The notes under the pieces were generated by a model. The model did not search any database. It had not been told where the DNA came from and saw nothing but the letters and a program-made list of their open reading frames with translations. The translations under genes were made by a program, and so were the position numbers. A stretch of 64,000 nt of DNA, taken from contig CM032119.1 of assembly GCA_018894105.1 (NCBI GenBank), positions 14,153,246 through 14,217,245 of the forward strand, given 5' to 3'. This document shows positions 44,587 to 56,960 of the stretch, one piece after another. This stretch comes from Jacaranda mimosifolia (lineage: Eukaryota; Streptophyta; Magnoliopsida; Lamiales; Bignoniaceae). Position 1 is the first letter of the stretch; each line of letters opens with the position of its first letter.

Positions 44587-47390
44587 TGTAACACTCCCTA
44601 AATTTGGTATTTTACAAAATAAGGATTTAGAAAATCAAAATATTGATTTGATAAAAAATTTGGGATTCAAAATATAAATAAGGAGGACTTAATTGCAAAC
44701 TGGATTGGAGTTTTGGGGGTCAAACTATAAATATTATTGGTCAAATGGGGCAATACTAATTAGCCTGGGGGATTGAAATTGAAGATGATTGATTTTTGGA
44801 GGACTCAATTGGAAGCTGACTTTAAGATTTAGGGGTCAAAATCTAATTTTCGAAAGTACATATATATATATATATATATAGCAAATCCAACCTTTGATTT
44901 CTTTATTTTCATCCACATGCAACTGAGCCCTCCCTGTCACCGGCGATCTCTCTCAGATTACTGAATCGTAACAAATTTGGTATTAATCTCTTCCTCTCTA
45001 AACCAGGAACACAGCCATACCTTTTTCTTGCAAAACTCACCGGTATAGCAGGGGAAATTTGTGTCTGAAGCCACGGTCAAGGTGGATGTGGTGGCGCGAC
45101 TTCATTAGCAGCGAAAGTTGAGTTATGGGTGGAGGGTTTAGTAGTGCTCAGCTTATGGAACAACCCAGTAGCTTTTAATTGAGTTTTGGCTTGGTGTCGA
45201 CAATGGAATTGGAAGAAAACCCTGTGGTGGCACAGTGGGTTCTAGGTTGTAATTGGACTTCAATTCGACGGCGATTGGTAAAACTGAGTTGGGGTTTTGG
45301 TTAGTTGAGCTGAAAGGCATCTTTTGGTGGTGGCGTTGGCCATTTCTGGCAGAGGCTCACGGCAGCGGCCGGCGGCCGCGACGGTGAGACAAATTCTTCA
45401 CCTCAACGCAACGATCGTAGGGGTGAAGTTGGTTTGTGGTTTCGACGTCTCGATAAGAAGTTTTGGGTAATGACCAGGAAATTTAGGTTTAAATTTTGTA
45501 CCGTTAAATTCTTGTGATTCTTGTATTTTGGAATAATTATTAAGAAATGTGTATAGAAATATGCTTTGGAATCAAATAAGGCCCATGCATGGACTATTAT
45601 ATGGCTTAGTGGGCCTAGATTTGTATTATTATGAAATAATTTTGGGTTAATTGAGTTCATTAGAGAATGAAAACCCTAATATTATGGATTTGAGAACTAA
45701 GTGGCAATAATTGGATTAACTAAGATGATTGAACTGTTAATATTGATTAAGCATAGTATTGCAAGGTTAACTAGGTAATTAAGGATCCAATTGTATCTTT
45801 TTACGTATATTTTCGTAATAATGATGTAATTAGCATTCCATCAATAGTACCGATCGAACCTTAAATTACTGTATTAGTCGAGTAATTATTGAGCTAGACT
45901 GTTAATAATATATTATAACTATGAAGGATTATTATGGTTAAATGAGGATTTTGACTGTGAACATATTCTTTTGGCCAGGTGATGAAGAATTAGGTCCCGT
46001 AGACCAGTAAGCTACTGACTATGACTACATTTTTTGAGCCTACAGAGGTGAGGGTCTGTCAATCTGGCACTTTCTTACACCTATTTGTCATTGTGATAAA
46101 CCCCTAAGAGGGTTAAACTGGTTTATGTACTGTAACTGCATCTTGATTATTGAAATATGTGAATTGATTGAGATCTCATTTGTTATCATATATCCCTATG
46201 AGGGTTGTTTCATTAATGTGCTTCTGATGAGATCTTTGCATATCTGTTCTAGCGCCCAGAACTCTCTTCTGTTATCTGTTACTGTCCTATTATCTGTCTC
46301 CGTTCTGTTATCTATTACTGTCATGTTATCTGTTATCGTTCTGAATTGTTATATGTTGCCTTGCTAGCACATTTGGTATCCTATTATAGCGTTTTGTGGC
46401 CTTGTTGGCTTATCTAAATCTATTTATCTGACTGTCTCGGCTTGCTGGCAATCTATTATTTGACACTTGATATGTATGGAGATTTATTAGGTCGAGTGCC
46501 AGTCCCAATGGGATGTTCAGATATATGGGACACGCCAAGCAGTTTGCTTAGGTGTCAGTGATATGCTAAGCGGCCCGCTTAGGTATCCGCGATGTGCTAG
46601 GGATTTCCCCTTGGGCATCAGCAATTCGCTAGGGATCTCCCCCTGGGCATCAATGATGCGCCATATGGTCCATAAAGGCATTTGCCATGTACCAAGCTAT
46701 CACGCTTTGATAAGACTGACTAACTGATTGGAATAAGGAAAATCTGTTATGTATGTCATGTTATGATCTGTTCGAAATGCATATGTATCTGGGATTGTTT
46801 TACTATGATTGTATCCTGACTATCTATAATATGTTTGTGAAGTAATAAGGCAGGAGAGATTCCTATATGCTAAACCTGTTACTGCCTATATCGTAGTATG
46901 TTCATGTTTTGACTGTTGATTTTGTTATGTTGAGTTGATTCTTCCTCGGTGGAACCCTATTGTTGTTATTAAAGTTATCCCTCACTAAATCCTTTGGACT
47001 TACCCTTCTGTATTATCATTGATATTCTCATATAGGAGCATGTGATGAAGATGAACTTCAGGCTTGGACAGGAGAAAATATGTTTTGTAATAAAACAGGA
47101 GTTCCTATGTGTATATGGGTTCATTTGTATGTTAAGCTTTAACTTAGAGATGTTATGATATTTCAGGTTTGAAACTAATGTTTGCAATATGTACGAAATG
47201 ATGAATGTTATGGGATCAATTATGGCATGTATTTAGCACTTTTCTCGTAGTTTGCTTAAGTTAAAGCAGGTTGTTATCCTTGATGATTTTGAGAATTATT
47301 TTATGGGCCTATTGACTGTCTATTAGGTTAGATTTAAGACTGAGCTGGTGACATCTCAGTTTAGGAGTTATTCCGAGAAAGAGTGTTACA
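44587..47390 (+). repeat. Solo LTR, 2.8 kb, TGTAACAC...GTGTTACA ends
   Basis: The ends TGTAACACTCCC and GAGTGTTACA form the short inverted repeat typical of long-LTR chromovirus (Tekay/Del-like) elements. The plus orientation is suggested by a TATA run (about 44860-44880) followed by CT-rich leader-like text. Repeated 'GCTAGGGAT-TCCCC-TGGGCATC' motifs at 46500-46690 and GTTATCTGTTACTGTC repeats at 46270-46345 also resemble such LTRs. No internal region follows on either side. AAATG flanks both sides if the left border is taken two bases inward; otherwise no clean duplication. Confidence 0.65.
46500..46690 (+). repeat. Short tandem motifs inside the solo LTR
   Basis: Four to five imperfect repeats of a GC-richer unit of about 35 bases built on 'GCTAAGCGGCCCGCTTAGGT' and 'GCTAGGGATCTCCCCCTGGG'. 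Confidence 0.65.
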
Positions 47391-49189
47391 AAATGAAATT
47401 AAATAATATTTTTATTATACGAATAATAATAAAATATAATATATATTTATATATATATATAACATCAAACATATTCCCTTCATCTTTAAATGGCTTAAAG
47501 TTTTCAATTATGTATTTTTTATAAATTCATAATATCCATATTGTTTAACTTACTTTTATTTAAGAAAACTAACAGATTGCATGCAACTTCCGTGCATGAA
47601 TTTTTTTTTTTTAATTATATCATTCATACATATCTTCAAATAAAGTAAAAAAATTCATAGTTCATGCCATATTAAATGAAAAAGGTTAAAAAATCAATAA
47701 AAACATTAAATTTATCTTCTCATAAAAAGAGTTTTTATGTAAATAGTGATTATTTGGACATTTAAATTTTATTAAATATATAAAATAAATAAAAAGATAA
47801 ATTGAATATATATATATATATAATTTATTATCATAACTATTATTTTAAAAATAAAAGAAACTTTTTTTAAAAAATAATAACATACATATAGTTTAACTTA
47901 CTACTGTTTCAATTCACTAGTCCTAATGCATTATTCAATTCAACCCAAAGCAAGTTTGCATCTCATGGGATGTTCTTTATATAAGACGGACAACTCTACA
48001 ATTATGCCTGTAGCATTGCCTGCATATTCTTGAAAGGGGTAAGATGACATTTTAACCGGTGTATTTTTTGAAACAGCTATGTGACACTTCCTGTTAATTA
48101 AAAGACGCATAATTCTTCTTATTCAAAATTTATCATTTATTAGATCAGAACAAGACTGTATTTTTCATGATTTAAAATCATTTAAATACTGCTGATTGTA
48201 AATATATATATAAATATATATGAATATATATTTTGCAAATAACATTTACATTATTTCAAACTATATAAAATAATATAAATATTTTTTAACTATGGATTTT
48301 ATTTCACATATTTAAAATAAAAGTGACATATATTAATATGTCAAAGTTCAATATCATATTGTTCTTGCCGTAGTTCTATGAATGACGTCAAATTAATAAG
48401 ATAAAATATTAAAGTTTATAAAATTAATTTTTATTTAGTTATTCAAACAATCATGAACTGAATACGAATAATATTACCGAAGAAATTTTTTTTCACATCT
48501 TTCAAAATAATTATACATTGTTAATAGATATATATTCCACACATATGAGAGAGCGCACGTTCTAGTAATTTTGGCACACTTAATATATGTGTTAAAATTT
48601 TTATAAGTATTATTGATCTGTGCATACTTGATGCATGTGCATCTCAATATTAAAATACAGTTATAAAGTATAAAAAATTTTATTACAACTTTTATGTTGT
48701 CTAATAAATAAGTATATAATATCTAAAATAGTTGGTATTTTTAATTGAATATGAAACTCTATGAACTACCTTTCTTGGGATATCTTTTGCTTACAAAGTA
48801 GGAGTACGGAATGGTGGTAGTGCGATAATACTGGGATAAAGTAATTACTGATTAGTAATTACTTATGTAGTTATAAGGATTTAAAATAAACTTAAGGGCA
48901 TTTTAGTCCCATGATTCGAAAGCATACCATTAAAGCCCTCAAGCTTTATTAATAGTATATACAAAATAAAAAATATTCATTTACTTTTTGGTATGTTACG
49001 ATAACATTTTATATACTGCATGCATAAATTTAGGTTACTATAGTATTACAGCTAATTGTATAAACAAATAATAAAAAATAAATTTATATATAGTATAAAT
49101 AAACTATAGCATAGTTTTAACAATAACCACATTGAATACCATGCAATATTAACTATAGATTAATATTGATGCGATATAAACTCGAGCGC
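47391..49189. other. AT-rich intergenic sequence
   Basis: Several TA runs (47440-47460, 47808-47822) and no recognisable gene or transposon end. Confidence 0.45.
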
Positions 49190-50114
49190 CAACGAAAACA
49201 AATGCACATAATGAAAGAAATACCAATCCTCTATTGAAAAATGGATCTGTTTAGTATAATAAATATTCTTAGAGTCAACAATATTTCTTTTTTTTTCAGT
49301 TTACATACAACATATTTATACATTCCCTAGCTCTTCCTCAAATCTCGGAGTAAGTCAACTACTTCAACAACTACCCATGGTATCAATCTCCATGGCACGT
49401 TATCCTTCAATAGTAGTATCATTTATAATCTCAGCTTCATTTCCCTTAATGTTGACTGTACAAGGGTCACTTTAACGTTGTTAATGGTCTTGATGACCTG
49501 AGAGATCAAGTTGGTGAATCCATTAGCTTGGACATCCCACTTCTACTAGTTTAAGGGATTGGTTGAATGGGTTTTTGTGCCAGTAGATCTTGACGACCTG
49601 AGAACTTAAGTCAGTTTAACTCATCAGCTCGGACAATCCAATAATGCCAACTAAAAGGGCTCTTTGTGGGCCAATCCTCTGGCCGATTTGGGATAGCCCA
49701 TAACTTAGGGCGGATATCATCACCCTGCTCAGCTCCAAAAATATTTTTAAATTGAAAAAAGGAAGGAATTCCTGCCCTAGGTATTTAGATTTGCGAGTTT
49801 AATTTGGCTCATATTTGAATTTATTTGGTGCGTCTTTATTTAGGGATGTTTCATATTTTGTGTAAAACTGACACGACGCTTTAAATACAGTTTCATGATT
49901 GCCCCGTTCTTCTCATAACTCTTTGCAAACAAATAATTACTAACTTATCTTGGATACACATGTAGGGTGGAAATCCATGGCCGCCTGAAGTGCCATCTTT
50001 TTTCTTAGCCCCCCGTTCTATAAATAGGCCATTGTTCCTTTATATTTCATTTCCCCAGTCTTTCTTCTTTCTCTGGCACCACCACATCCTTCAAGTCACC
50101 TACGAGTGCCCTTC
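49190..50114 (+). other. Putative promoter/LTR part of an older plus-strand element
   Basis: More even composition than the flank. A TATA box-like CTATAAATAGG at about 50017-50028 is followed by CT-rich leader text (50040-50075). After removal of the copia element (50120-54865) this region continues directly into 54871 onward, where a gypsy-type ORF lies in the same orientation. It may be that element's LTR, but the second LTR was not seen. Confidence 0.4.
50017..50028 (+). promoter_or_regulatory. Candidate TATA box
   Basis: TCTATAAATAGG about 30 bases upstream of a pyrimidine-rich CATTTCCCCAGTC segment, a typical plant core-promoter layout. Confidence 0.4.
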
Positions 50115-50119
50115 CGTAT
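50115..50119. repeat. Target-site duplication CGTAT, left copy
   Basis: Identical to 54866-54870, on the two sides of a complete copia element. Confidence 0.9.
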
Positions 50120-50416
50120 TGATAACTTAAAAGAAATTGCAGAAAATGGAGTGGAACTTATGTATCCAAGGCAGAAGAAGATAAGAAGATAAGTGGACTC
50201 TAAGAAAGCTCTCGTCTGATATTGATATCAAATAGCCTATAAATAGGCATTACAAATAACTGACTGACCACCAACTCCTACAAAATAGAAAATGATAAAC
50301 CCACTAACATTCAGCTAACTAGAATCCTAAAAAATAGGAGAAAATTACAAAGCATTAATCATAAAAATCTCTAACTAAAAAAAAAAATTTAGTAATTCAA
50401 ATGACTACTGTTAACA
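50120..50416 (-). repeat. 3' LTR of the complete copia
   Basis: TGATAACTTAAAAG to ACTGTTAACA, 297 bases. The purine tract lies directly inside it. Confidence 0.9.
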
Positions 50417-50430
50417 CCCTCCTTTAAACT
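50417..50430 (-). other. Polypurine tract of the complete copia
   Basis: The minus strand reads AGTTTAAAGGAGGG directly before the LTR. Confidence 0.85.
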
Positions 50431-50479
50431 GATATATGCATAAATCAGTTTAGGAATAAGCTCTAACAACTCCATCTAA

Positions 50480-52208
50480 GTCAACTTTTGAACAACTCCA
50501 TTGAAGAGGATACTCCAAGCATTCTTCTAAGCTTAACAAACATAGCTTGCTTGAGTAGTTTAGTCATAATATCTGCCACTTGATCTTGACTTCTACAAAA
50601 CTTCAAATAAATTGTACCATTGTTACAAAGATCACGTAGAAAATGGAATCTAACATCAATATGTTTGCTTCTTCCATGTAGTACTAGATTTTTGGAAATC
50701 TTAATTGCTGAAACATTATCACAAAATATTGTTGTTACACTCGCTGCTGATTATGGAGTGTTTCAAGCAATCTTCTTAACCAAATAGCTTGACATGCACC
50801 TGTTGCTGCTGCAACAAATTCTACTTCAGTACTTGACAAAGTAACAATCTGTTGTTTCTTTGATGACCATGATACAGCCCCAGAACTCATCAAGAAAACA
50901 AATCCAGATGTGCTTTTCCTATCATTGAGGTCACCGACAAAATCACTATTAGAGAAACCAATCAAATTTTCCTTTGTTCTAGCTGCATAAAAAATTCCAA
51001 AATCAACTATGCCTTTTAAATAATGAAGAATTCTTTTTGCAATAGAGAGATGATTTTCAGTTGGATTATCCATGTACCTAATTATTAAACTAACACCACA
51101 CATGATGTCAAGCCTGGTTGAAGTTAGATACATTAAACTTCCAACAATTTGCTTGTACAAGGTAGCATTTATCTTCTTCCCACCTTCATTTTTCATCAAC
51201 TTCAATCCAAATTCAATTGGAGTACAAACTGAATTGCAATTCTTCATTTTGAACTTGTCTAAAATCTCAAGCACATACTTCTTTTGTGAAATAAAAAAAC
51301 CAGCAGGTGATTGTATAACTTCAATACCAAGAAAATAATGCATCAGTCCCAAATCAGTTATATCAAATTCAGTCATCATACTTCTCTTAAACATATCAAG
51401 CATAACACTATCATTCCCGGCATATATCAAGTCATCAACATACAGACACACAACAAGCATTAAACCATTACCACCAAACTTCATAAAAAAAGTATGTTCA
51501 TGAGGACATTTAAGAAAGCCTTCTTTGGTAAAATAGGCATCTATACGACTATACCAAGCTCTTGGAGCTTGCTTTAGTCCGTATAAAGCCTTTTTTTAAT
51601 TTGTATTCCTTTTTCTCATTTCCTTTCTTCACATATCCAAGAGGCTGGTCGACATATACATCTTCTTGTAGCTCACCATGAAGAAACGCCGACTTCACGT
51701 CTAATTGATAAATAAACCATGATTTCTGGATAGCCATGGAAAGTACCAACCGAATAGTGTCCATCTTTGCAACTAGAACAAACACCTCTTTATAGTCCAC
51801 ACCATACTCTTGTTTGTATCCCTTCACAACAAGTCGTGCCTTGTGCTTATCTATGCTGCCATCTTTATTCAATTTTATTTTATAAATCCATTTAACTCTA
51901 ATGGATTTTTAACCCTTCGAAAGTTCTACCAATTCCCATGTATCATTTTTCTCTATGGATCTTATCTCTTCATCCATGGCATGTTGCCATTTTGAATATT
52001 TGACAGCTTCAAATATAAGTGGATCATAATCTACAAATAATGCAAAATGAGCAATTGAATCATCATCAGTTAAATAATCTCCACTTATATAATCTGTTAT
52101 CCAGGTTGGTTTTCTTCTTGGACGGGGCTGAACACTTCTCATAGGATATAGCGCTGTTGAATTTTCATCGAAAGATTTTGTTTGCTGGTCTAAAACTAGA
52201 AGTTGCAC
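50480..52208 (-). pseudogene. RT and RNase H of the complete copia
   Basis: The RT N-terminal block (51872-51549) has HKARLVVKGYKQEYGVDY, DTIRLVLSMA and QLDVKSAFLHGELQEDVYV, which supplies the first catalytic aspartate. A frameshift separates it from the 249-codon block (51484-50735), which has LYVDDLIYAGND (intact YVDD), HYFLGIEV, and RNase H with DFVGDLNDRKSTSGFVF, SSKKQQIVTLSSTEVEF and ACQAIWLRRLL. The RNase H tail is in another frame to about 50480. Upstream, 52208-51909 has HAMDEEI and DTWELV, the family's usual entry to RT. All catalytic motifs survive; only frame breaks disable it. Confidence 0.85.
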
Positions 52209-52299
52209 TTGCTGGTCAGCATTGCTGTCACTTTTTCAAAAGTGACTGGTATGGGTTGCTGCCCTGAGTTATTTTCAGTCTACCTCCATGTATTTTCTT

Positions 52300-53530
52300 T
52301 ATCAAAATAACATCTCTACTGATCACAATCTTCTTAGTAACTGGATTGAATAGTTTGTATTATTTGGAGACTTCAATTATGCCTAGAAAAACACATTTTT
52401 TGCCCATATCGTTTAGCTTCTTCCTTTTCTCATCTGGTATATGTGCATATACAATGCAACCAAAGATGCAAAAATGATCTGCAGCTGGTTTTTGTCCACT
52501 CCATGCTTCATTCGATGTCTTATTTTGCACAGACAAAGTTGAGCTTCTATTCAACACGTGAATGCTCCAGTTTACTGCTTCAAGCCAAAACTCTTTGGAA
52601 CATTGCCTTTTGCTAACAAGCTTCTCACCATGTTGAGGATAGTTCTATTTTTTCTTTATGATACTCCATTTTGTTTTGGTGAGTAGGCGGCTGTGAGTTC
52701 CCTTCTAATTCCTGCTTCTTTACAAAAGGCTTCAAATTCTTTTGAACAATATTCTCCACCTCGATCAGTCCGGAGAGTTTTAATGACTTTTCCTGACTCA
52801 TTTTCAACATGTGCCTTGAAGCTTTTGAATGCGCTAAAAGCTTCTAATTTTTCCTGCAAGAAGTAGACCCAAGTTTTCTGAGTAAAGTCATCAATAAAAG
52901 TAATTAAATATTTCTTACCCCATTGGAAGTTGGATTTATCGGTCTGTAAATATCAGAGTGAACCAACTCCAATGCATCTTTTGCTCTCCATGACTTTCCT
53001 CGTGGAAATTGAGAGCGATGTTGTTTGCTAACAACACACTCTTCACATACTTGAGAAGGAATGGAAATCTGAGGATGTCTTGTTACCATATTTTTTTGCT
53101 GGAGAGTTTTTAATCCACCAAAATTCAAGTGTCCATAGCAAAGATGCCAATGCCATGAAGGATTTTTCAATTCAGCCAAGAAGTAAGATTGAGCAGCCCG
53201 AATCTCTAACGGGAACAACCTGTTTGCACTCATTTGAACAATAGAAATGGTTCCTTTTGAAGGATCATATATTTCACAAGCACTCTTTTGAATGGTTATC
53301 ACATATCCCTTTTCTTGTAATTGACCCGCACTTAACAAATTACTTTTTAAGTCAGAGACATAGAATACATTAGAAATAGTCTCCACAAAACCATTCTTGG
53401 TTTTTATATTAATATCACATTTTCCCATTACATTTACTTTAGAACAGTCACCAAAACCCATAGTAGAATGAAAACTTTCATTTAAATGAGAGAAGAGGGA
53501 CTTACTACCACACATGTGATTGCTACACCC
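52300..53530 (-). pseudogene. Integrase of the complete copia
   Basis: GAG-pre-integrase has WHWHLCYGHLN then CEECVVSKQHRSQFP (HHCC zinc site), and the core starts LELVHSDIYRPI, with the first catalytic aspartate in HSD. The 52860-52625 segments have LRTDRGGEYCSKEFE (second aspartate) and RELTAAYSPKQNGVS, and the catalytic glutamate region is nearby. The C-terminal part (52557-52360) has HFCIFGCIVYAHIP and KCVFLGI. A frameshift at about 52900 separates the two halves of the core. Confidence 0.85.
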
Positions 53531-53584
53531 CGTGTCCTTATACCAAACATCGGATTCATCTTTTTCATTAGTCTGAACAGCCAT
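53500..53584 (-). pseudogene. Protease of the complete copia
   Basis: VWYKDTGCSNHMCG carries an intact DTG active site followed by the copia 'CSNHM' motif. It is in frame with GAG-pre-integrase and the integrase start (53584-52904, 226 codons). Confidence 0.8.
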
Positions 53585-53599
53585 TAAAAGAGTTTCTGC

Positions 53600-54501
53600 T
53601 TCTTGGTTTTTTGCAAAATTTGATTCTTCCCTCTTTTCTCTAGCATTAGGCAGCTTGGAACAACATTCAGAACAATAGTGACCAAATTTATGACACCTAT
53701 AGCACTCAATTTTGGATTTTTCAAAATGTTGGTCGCGTCCTCATCCCTTTTGTTGGAGTTGATCATCGTCAACTTTAAAATTTCTACTGCCAATTTTGTT
53801 GCCTCGATCTTCCCTTCCTCTTCTTCTTCCTCTACCCTTTCCTCTAGAATGTGAGGAATGATCAGCAGTAGAAGCCTTTAAAGCTTGTTTTTCCATAGTT
53901 GAACTTCGATTCATTTTCTACTCATGCACCAACAAAGAACTCTGTAATTCATCAATAGAGAGTACATCTATATCTTTAGACTCCTCAATTGAGCAAACAA
54001 CATAGTCAAATTTTGGTGTCAAAGAACGTAGGGTTTTCTCGACAATGGTGACATCTTCCATCTTCTCCCCATTAAATCTCATTTTATTGCTGATCCCCAT
54101 GATTTTTGCAAAGTAACTTGTAATAGACTCACCATCCTTCATTTCTAGAGTCTCAATATCAGAGCTTGAAGTTGTGCACGCTTCACTCTTATTGAACCTT
54201 GATATTTCTTTATCATTGAGTCCCAAATTTGCTTGGAAGAATCCTTGCATAAAATGGTCTCCAAAATTGAATGATCAATAGCTTGGAATAAGTAATTCTT
54301 TGCTTTGAGGTCCTTCAATTTCAGCCCTTCAATTTCTATTTTCTGCACATCATATATAATTGTCCCAAGTTCTGGTACTCCATCAGAAACGACTTGCTAG
54401 TACTCCTTTAATTTTAGGAAATTTTCCATCAACATGCTCCAATGATCATAGTGACCATCGACTCGAGGAATTGCAGGTTGCACAAAATTGTTAGATGCCA
54501 T
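53600..54501 (-). pseudogene. Gag of the complete copia
   Basis: The start MASNNFVQPAIPR is at 54501. A UBN2-type Gag domain follows (AKNYLFQAIDHSILETI, IWDSMIKKYQG, then DGESITSYFAKIMGISNKM and EKTLRSLTPKFDYVV). A basic RGKGRGRRRGRED stretch and an intact zinc knuckle CYRCHKFGHYCSEC (53663-53704) come next. A TGG-to-TAG stop is at 54398-54400, and a frameshift lies near 54150. Confidence 0.85.
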
Positions 54502-54554
54502 TAACAATAATTAGTTATGTGAAAGAAAGTTACTGCTTTAATTTCACGAACTTG

Positions 54555-54566
54555 GCTCCAATGCCA
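54555..54566 (-). other. Primer-binding site of the complete copia
   Basis: The minus strand reads TGGCATTGGAGC, three changes from the initiator Met tRNA complement TGGTATCAGAGC, one base inside the 5' LTR. Confidence 0.75.
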
Positions 54567-54567
54567 C

Positions 54568-54865
54568 TGATAACTTAAAAGAAATTGCAGAAGATGGAGT
54601 GGGACTTATGTATCCAAGGCAGAAGAAGATAAGAAGATAAGTGGACTCTAAGAAAGCTCTCGTCTGATATTGATATCACATAGCCTATAAATAGGCATTA
54701 CAAAATAACTGACTGGCCACTAACTTCTCCAAAATAGAAAATGATAAACCCATTAACATTCAACTAACTAGAATCCTAAAAAATAGGAGAAAATTACAAA
54801 GCATTAATCATAAAAATCTCTAACTAACAAAATATATTCAGTAATTCAAATGACTACTGTTAACA
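54568..54865 (-). repeat. 5' LTR of the complete copia
   Basis: 298 bases, about 95% like 50120-50416. Contains CCTATAAATAGGC (about 54684-54696), whose reverse complement supplies a TATA-type element for minus-strand transcription. Confidence 0.9.
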
Positions 54866-54870
54866 CGTAT
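54866..54870. repeat. Target-site duplication CGTAT, right copy
   Basis: Perfect match to 50115-50119. Confidence 0.9.
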
Positions 54871-55269
54871 TCCATGGTATTTTCCTACGCCAACAGTACT
54901 AATGTTCTTTGGAAGTCAACCGAGATTAAGCTCCACATAAAACCTTCTCTATTTATCATCTGCTTTCTTCTTATCCAATTTTTTTTTGTGATTTTCATTT
55001 CAAGAAATCAAGACCCCCCATTTCCTTGGGCATTTCCTTCCTTCTCATTTTGTATTTGATTTACAATGATATTCCAAGCCCTTGCATAACTTAGAGTTAG
55101 CAATAGTACCAAGTACATTTAGTCCAAAATAGGTCTTTGAATTTTTCTCGGAGCATAGATCATGAAACCATGCGAGAGATTGAGCAAGAAACTATCAGTT
55201 GGTTGTGAAGCTAGTCCTTATGATATACCATTCTAAGATGATCAAACATAAGAGTTTTAAGCTTAGAGA

Positions 55270-56960
55270 AATCATGGGTGTCCCTCCTGAGTGTGGTATT
55301 GTGCTCCTTAATCTACATATCCGCCTTACCTCCCTCCATCTAGCTTTTTCTACTTTTACTCCAAGCATATGAGAGAGGGATTGTGCTTCTCTATCTCCAA
55401 GCTCTTTATCATGGTGACTAGGGGTTTATGTATTCTCCTGAATGAATTTACCCCCAACTTTTTTTGTTTGATGGCAAGCTTCGTGATCTTGTGCCGCCAT
55501 ATCTAAATCAAACTAGCAACCACCTTATTTCATTCCTTCTTTTGCCTAAAGTCTACAAATGTTGGACTATTCTACTTAACTTTCCAAAAAGACGTATGCG
55601 TTCTTTCTAAGTACTATCTCTGAAAGTACTAGAAAGAAAACAATTTTTCATATCTTACCGTCATGAATGTGGCTTTCTTATATCTTAGAATGATAATCTT
55701 CCCGACATAAGCTTTTCTTGCAACTAACTCTATCTCGTAGGTCAATTACAAATATTAGATAGATTTAATATATATAGATTGCAATTTTCTTACTTGGATC
55801 AACCTAATTATATCTACTATTTTATGCTCAGCCCCAAGGCTAAAGAGCTCTCCGAGCCTTATAGTACATTTGTTAGCCCTCTTTATTATGTTTCCTTCTT
55901 AATCCTACAATTGATTCTAAGCTCCTTTTTCTCTAAAGGAAATATCTACTAAGGCTTCTATGTTGATAGCTGCTATTGAAGAGGCTGGCAGAAGAAAAAG
56001 CAACAGGCAAGGAAAACTTGAGGTCCCATTGATGGACTCTACTCATCCCCCTCATCTCTTGTTGTGATGTCGATTAGGGTGGAGGATGAACATGAGACAA
56101 CTTAGGAGGAGTCAAGCTCTATCACCCTCAGGCATGGCCTTCCTAACCTTACTTTAATGGCTTTGGATTCTTCTCACTCTTAAGGAAGAGATGTCTTGGT
56201 GAGTTTTTCTGCGAGCTCGGGTAGGAAAACAATCGATGCGATGCCTTTTGATTATCTCCAAGCTCAATTCTCCTCCTACTTTCATGAGGTGATTTCCTTG
56301 TATATATGTAACTATCTTTTATCTAACTTGAATTTTTTTTCTAGCATGTATGCTGGCTCGTTAGAGATAAGTAAAGAAAATTGGAGATCGAGTGAAGAAA
56401 ACTTGCAACTGAGCTAAACCAGCTATTAAAGAGAAATATGCTAAGACTTCAGCTACTTTAGAGAAGGGTGAACAATAGATATACGAGCTGACTAATCTCC
56501 AACATGAGAAAGTAGAACGGGCAAGGGAAGAAGGGTAGCAAGAAGCTAGGGACACATTTCCACGTGACCAAGGAAGTTCATAACTACTTAGAGGCGACTT
56601 GGCACTCGTTGAAAGAAAATTTCATAAGGAGTTTGGAGATTGGAGTTTAAGCAAGAGTTCACCCAAAAAGCCCTAAAATACTACTATCATGGTGTCAATA
56701 CTTGAATTGACCAGCTAGAAATGAAAGAGTTAATCGAGGCTGCCTAAGCCAAAGTAAATATTAACAAGAAGTTTGGGTTGGAAAATCTGCTATCGAATTT
56801 GGAGGATAAGGCTAATCCAATTAAAACAGGCCCCTCCATTCTTGGGGTCCCTCTACTCCGGAGCTGCCTCTGGATACTTAACCATACTTTTAATGAGATT
56901 GTCTCTACTCCTGATGAGGAAAGTGCTTTAACCAAATTTGCTTCTCATACCAGCTGAGGT
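55270..56960 (+). pseudogene. 'Putative gypsy type transposon' ORF remnant
   Basis: In shifting plus-strand frames: GVPPECGIVL near 55275, then MASFVILCRHI and HSFFCLKSTNVGLFYLTFQK (about 55463-55600), the text pattern of the plant ORF family annotated as putative gypsy type transposon. Downstream is a long charged, coiled-coil-like part (about 56380-56600) with ELTNLQHEKVERAREEG, followed by 'LEATWHSLKENFIRS'-like text. No RT, integrase or zinc knuckle was seen. Many stops. This family's ORF usually stands in the gag region of gypsy elements; here the rest is missing. Confidence 0.5.

Larger units (their letters stand above)
50120..54865 (-). mobile_element. Complete Ty1/copia element, 4.7 kb
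   Basis: Two LTRs (50120-50416, 54568-54865), a purine tract, a primer-binding site and the full gag-protease-integrase-RT-RNase H order on the minus strand, with a perfect 5-bp duplication CGTAT. The LTRs differ at roughly 15 positions by eye (about 95% identical), so it is the youngest LTR element here. Gag-pol is recognisable throughout but broken by a TAG at 54398-54400 and several frameshifts. It interrupts an older plus-strand element (49190-57440). Confidence 0.9.

Noticed and set aside
51072..51338. 88-codon plus-strand frame
   Set aside because: Shadow of the RT/RNase H coding region on the minus strand.
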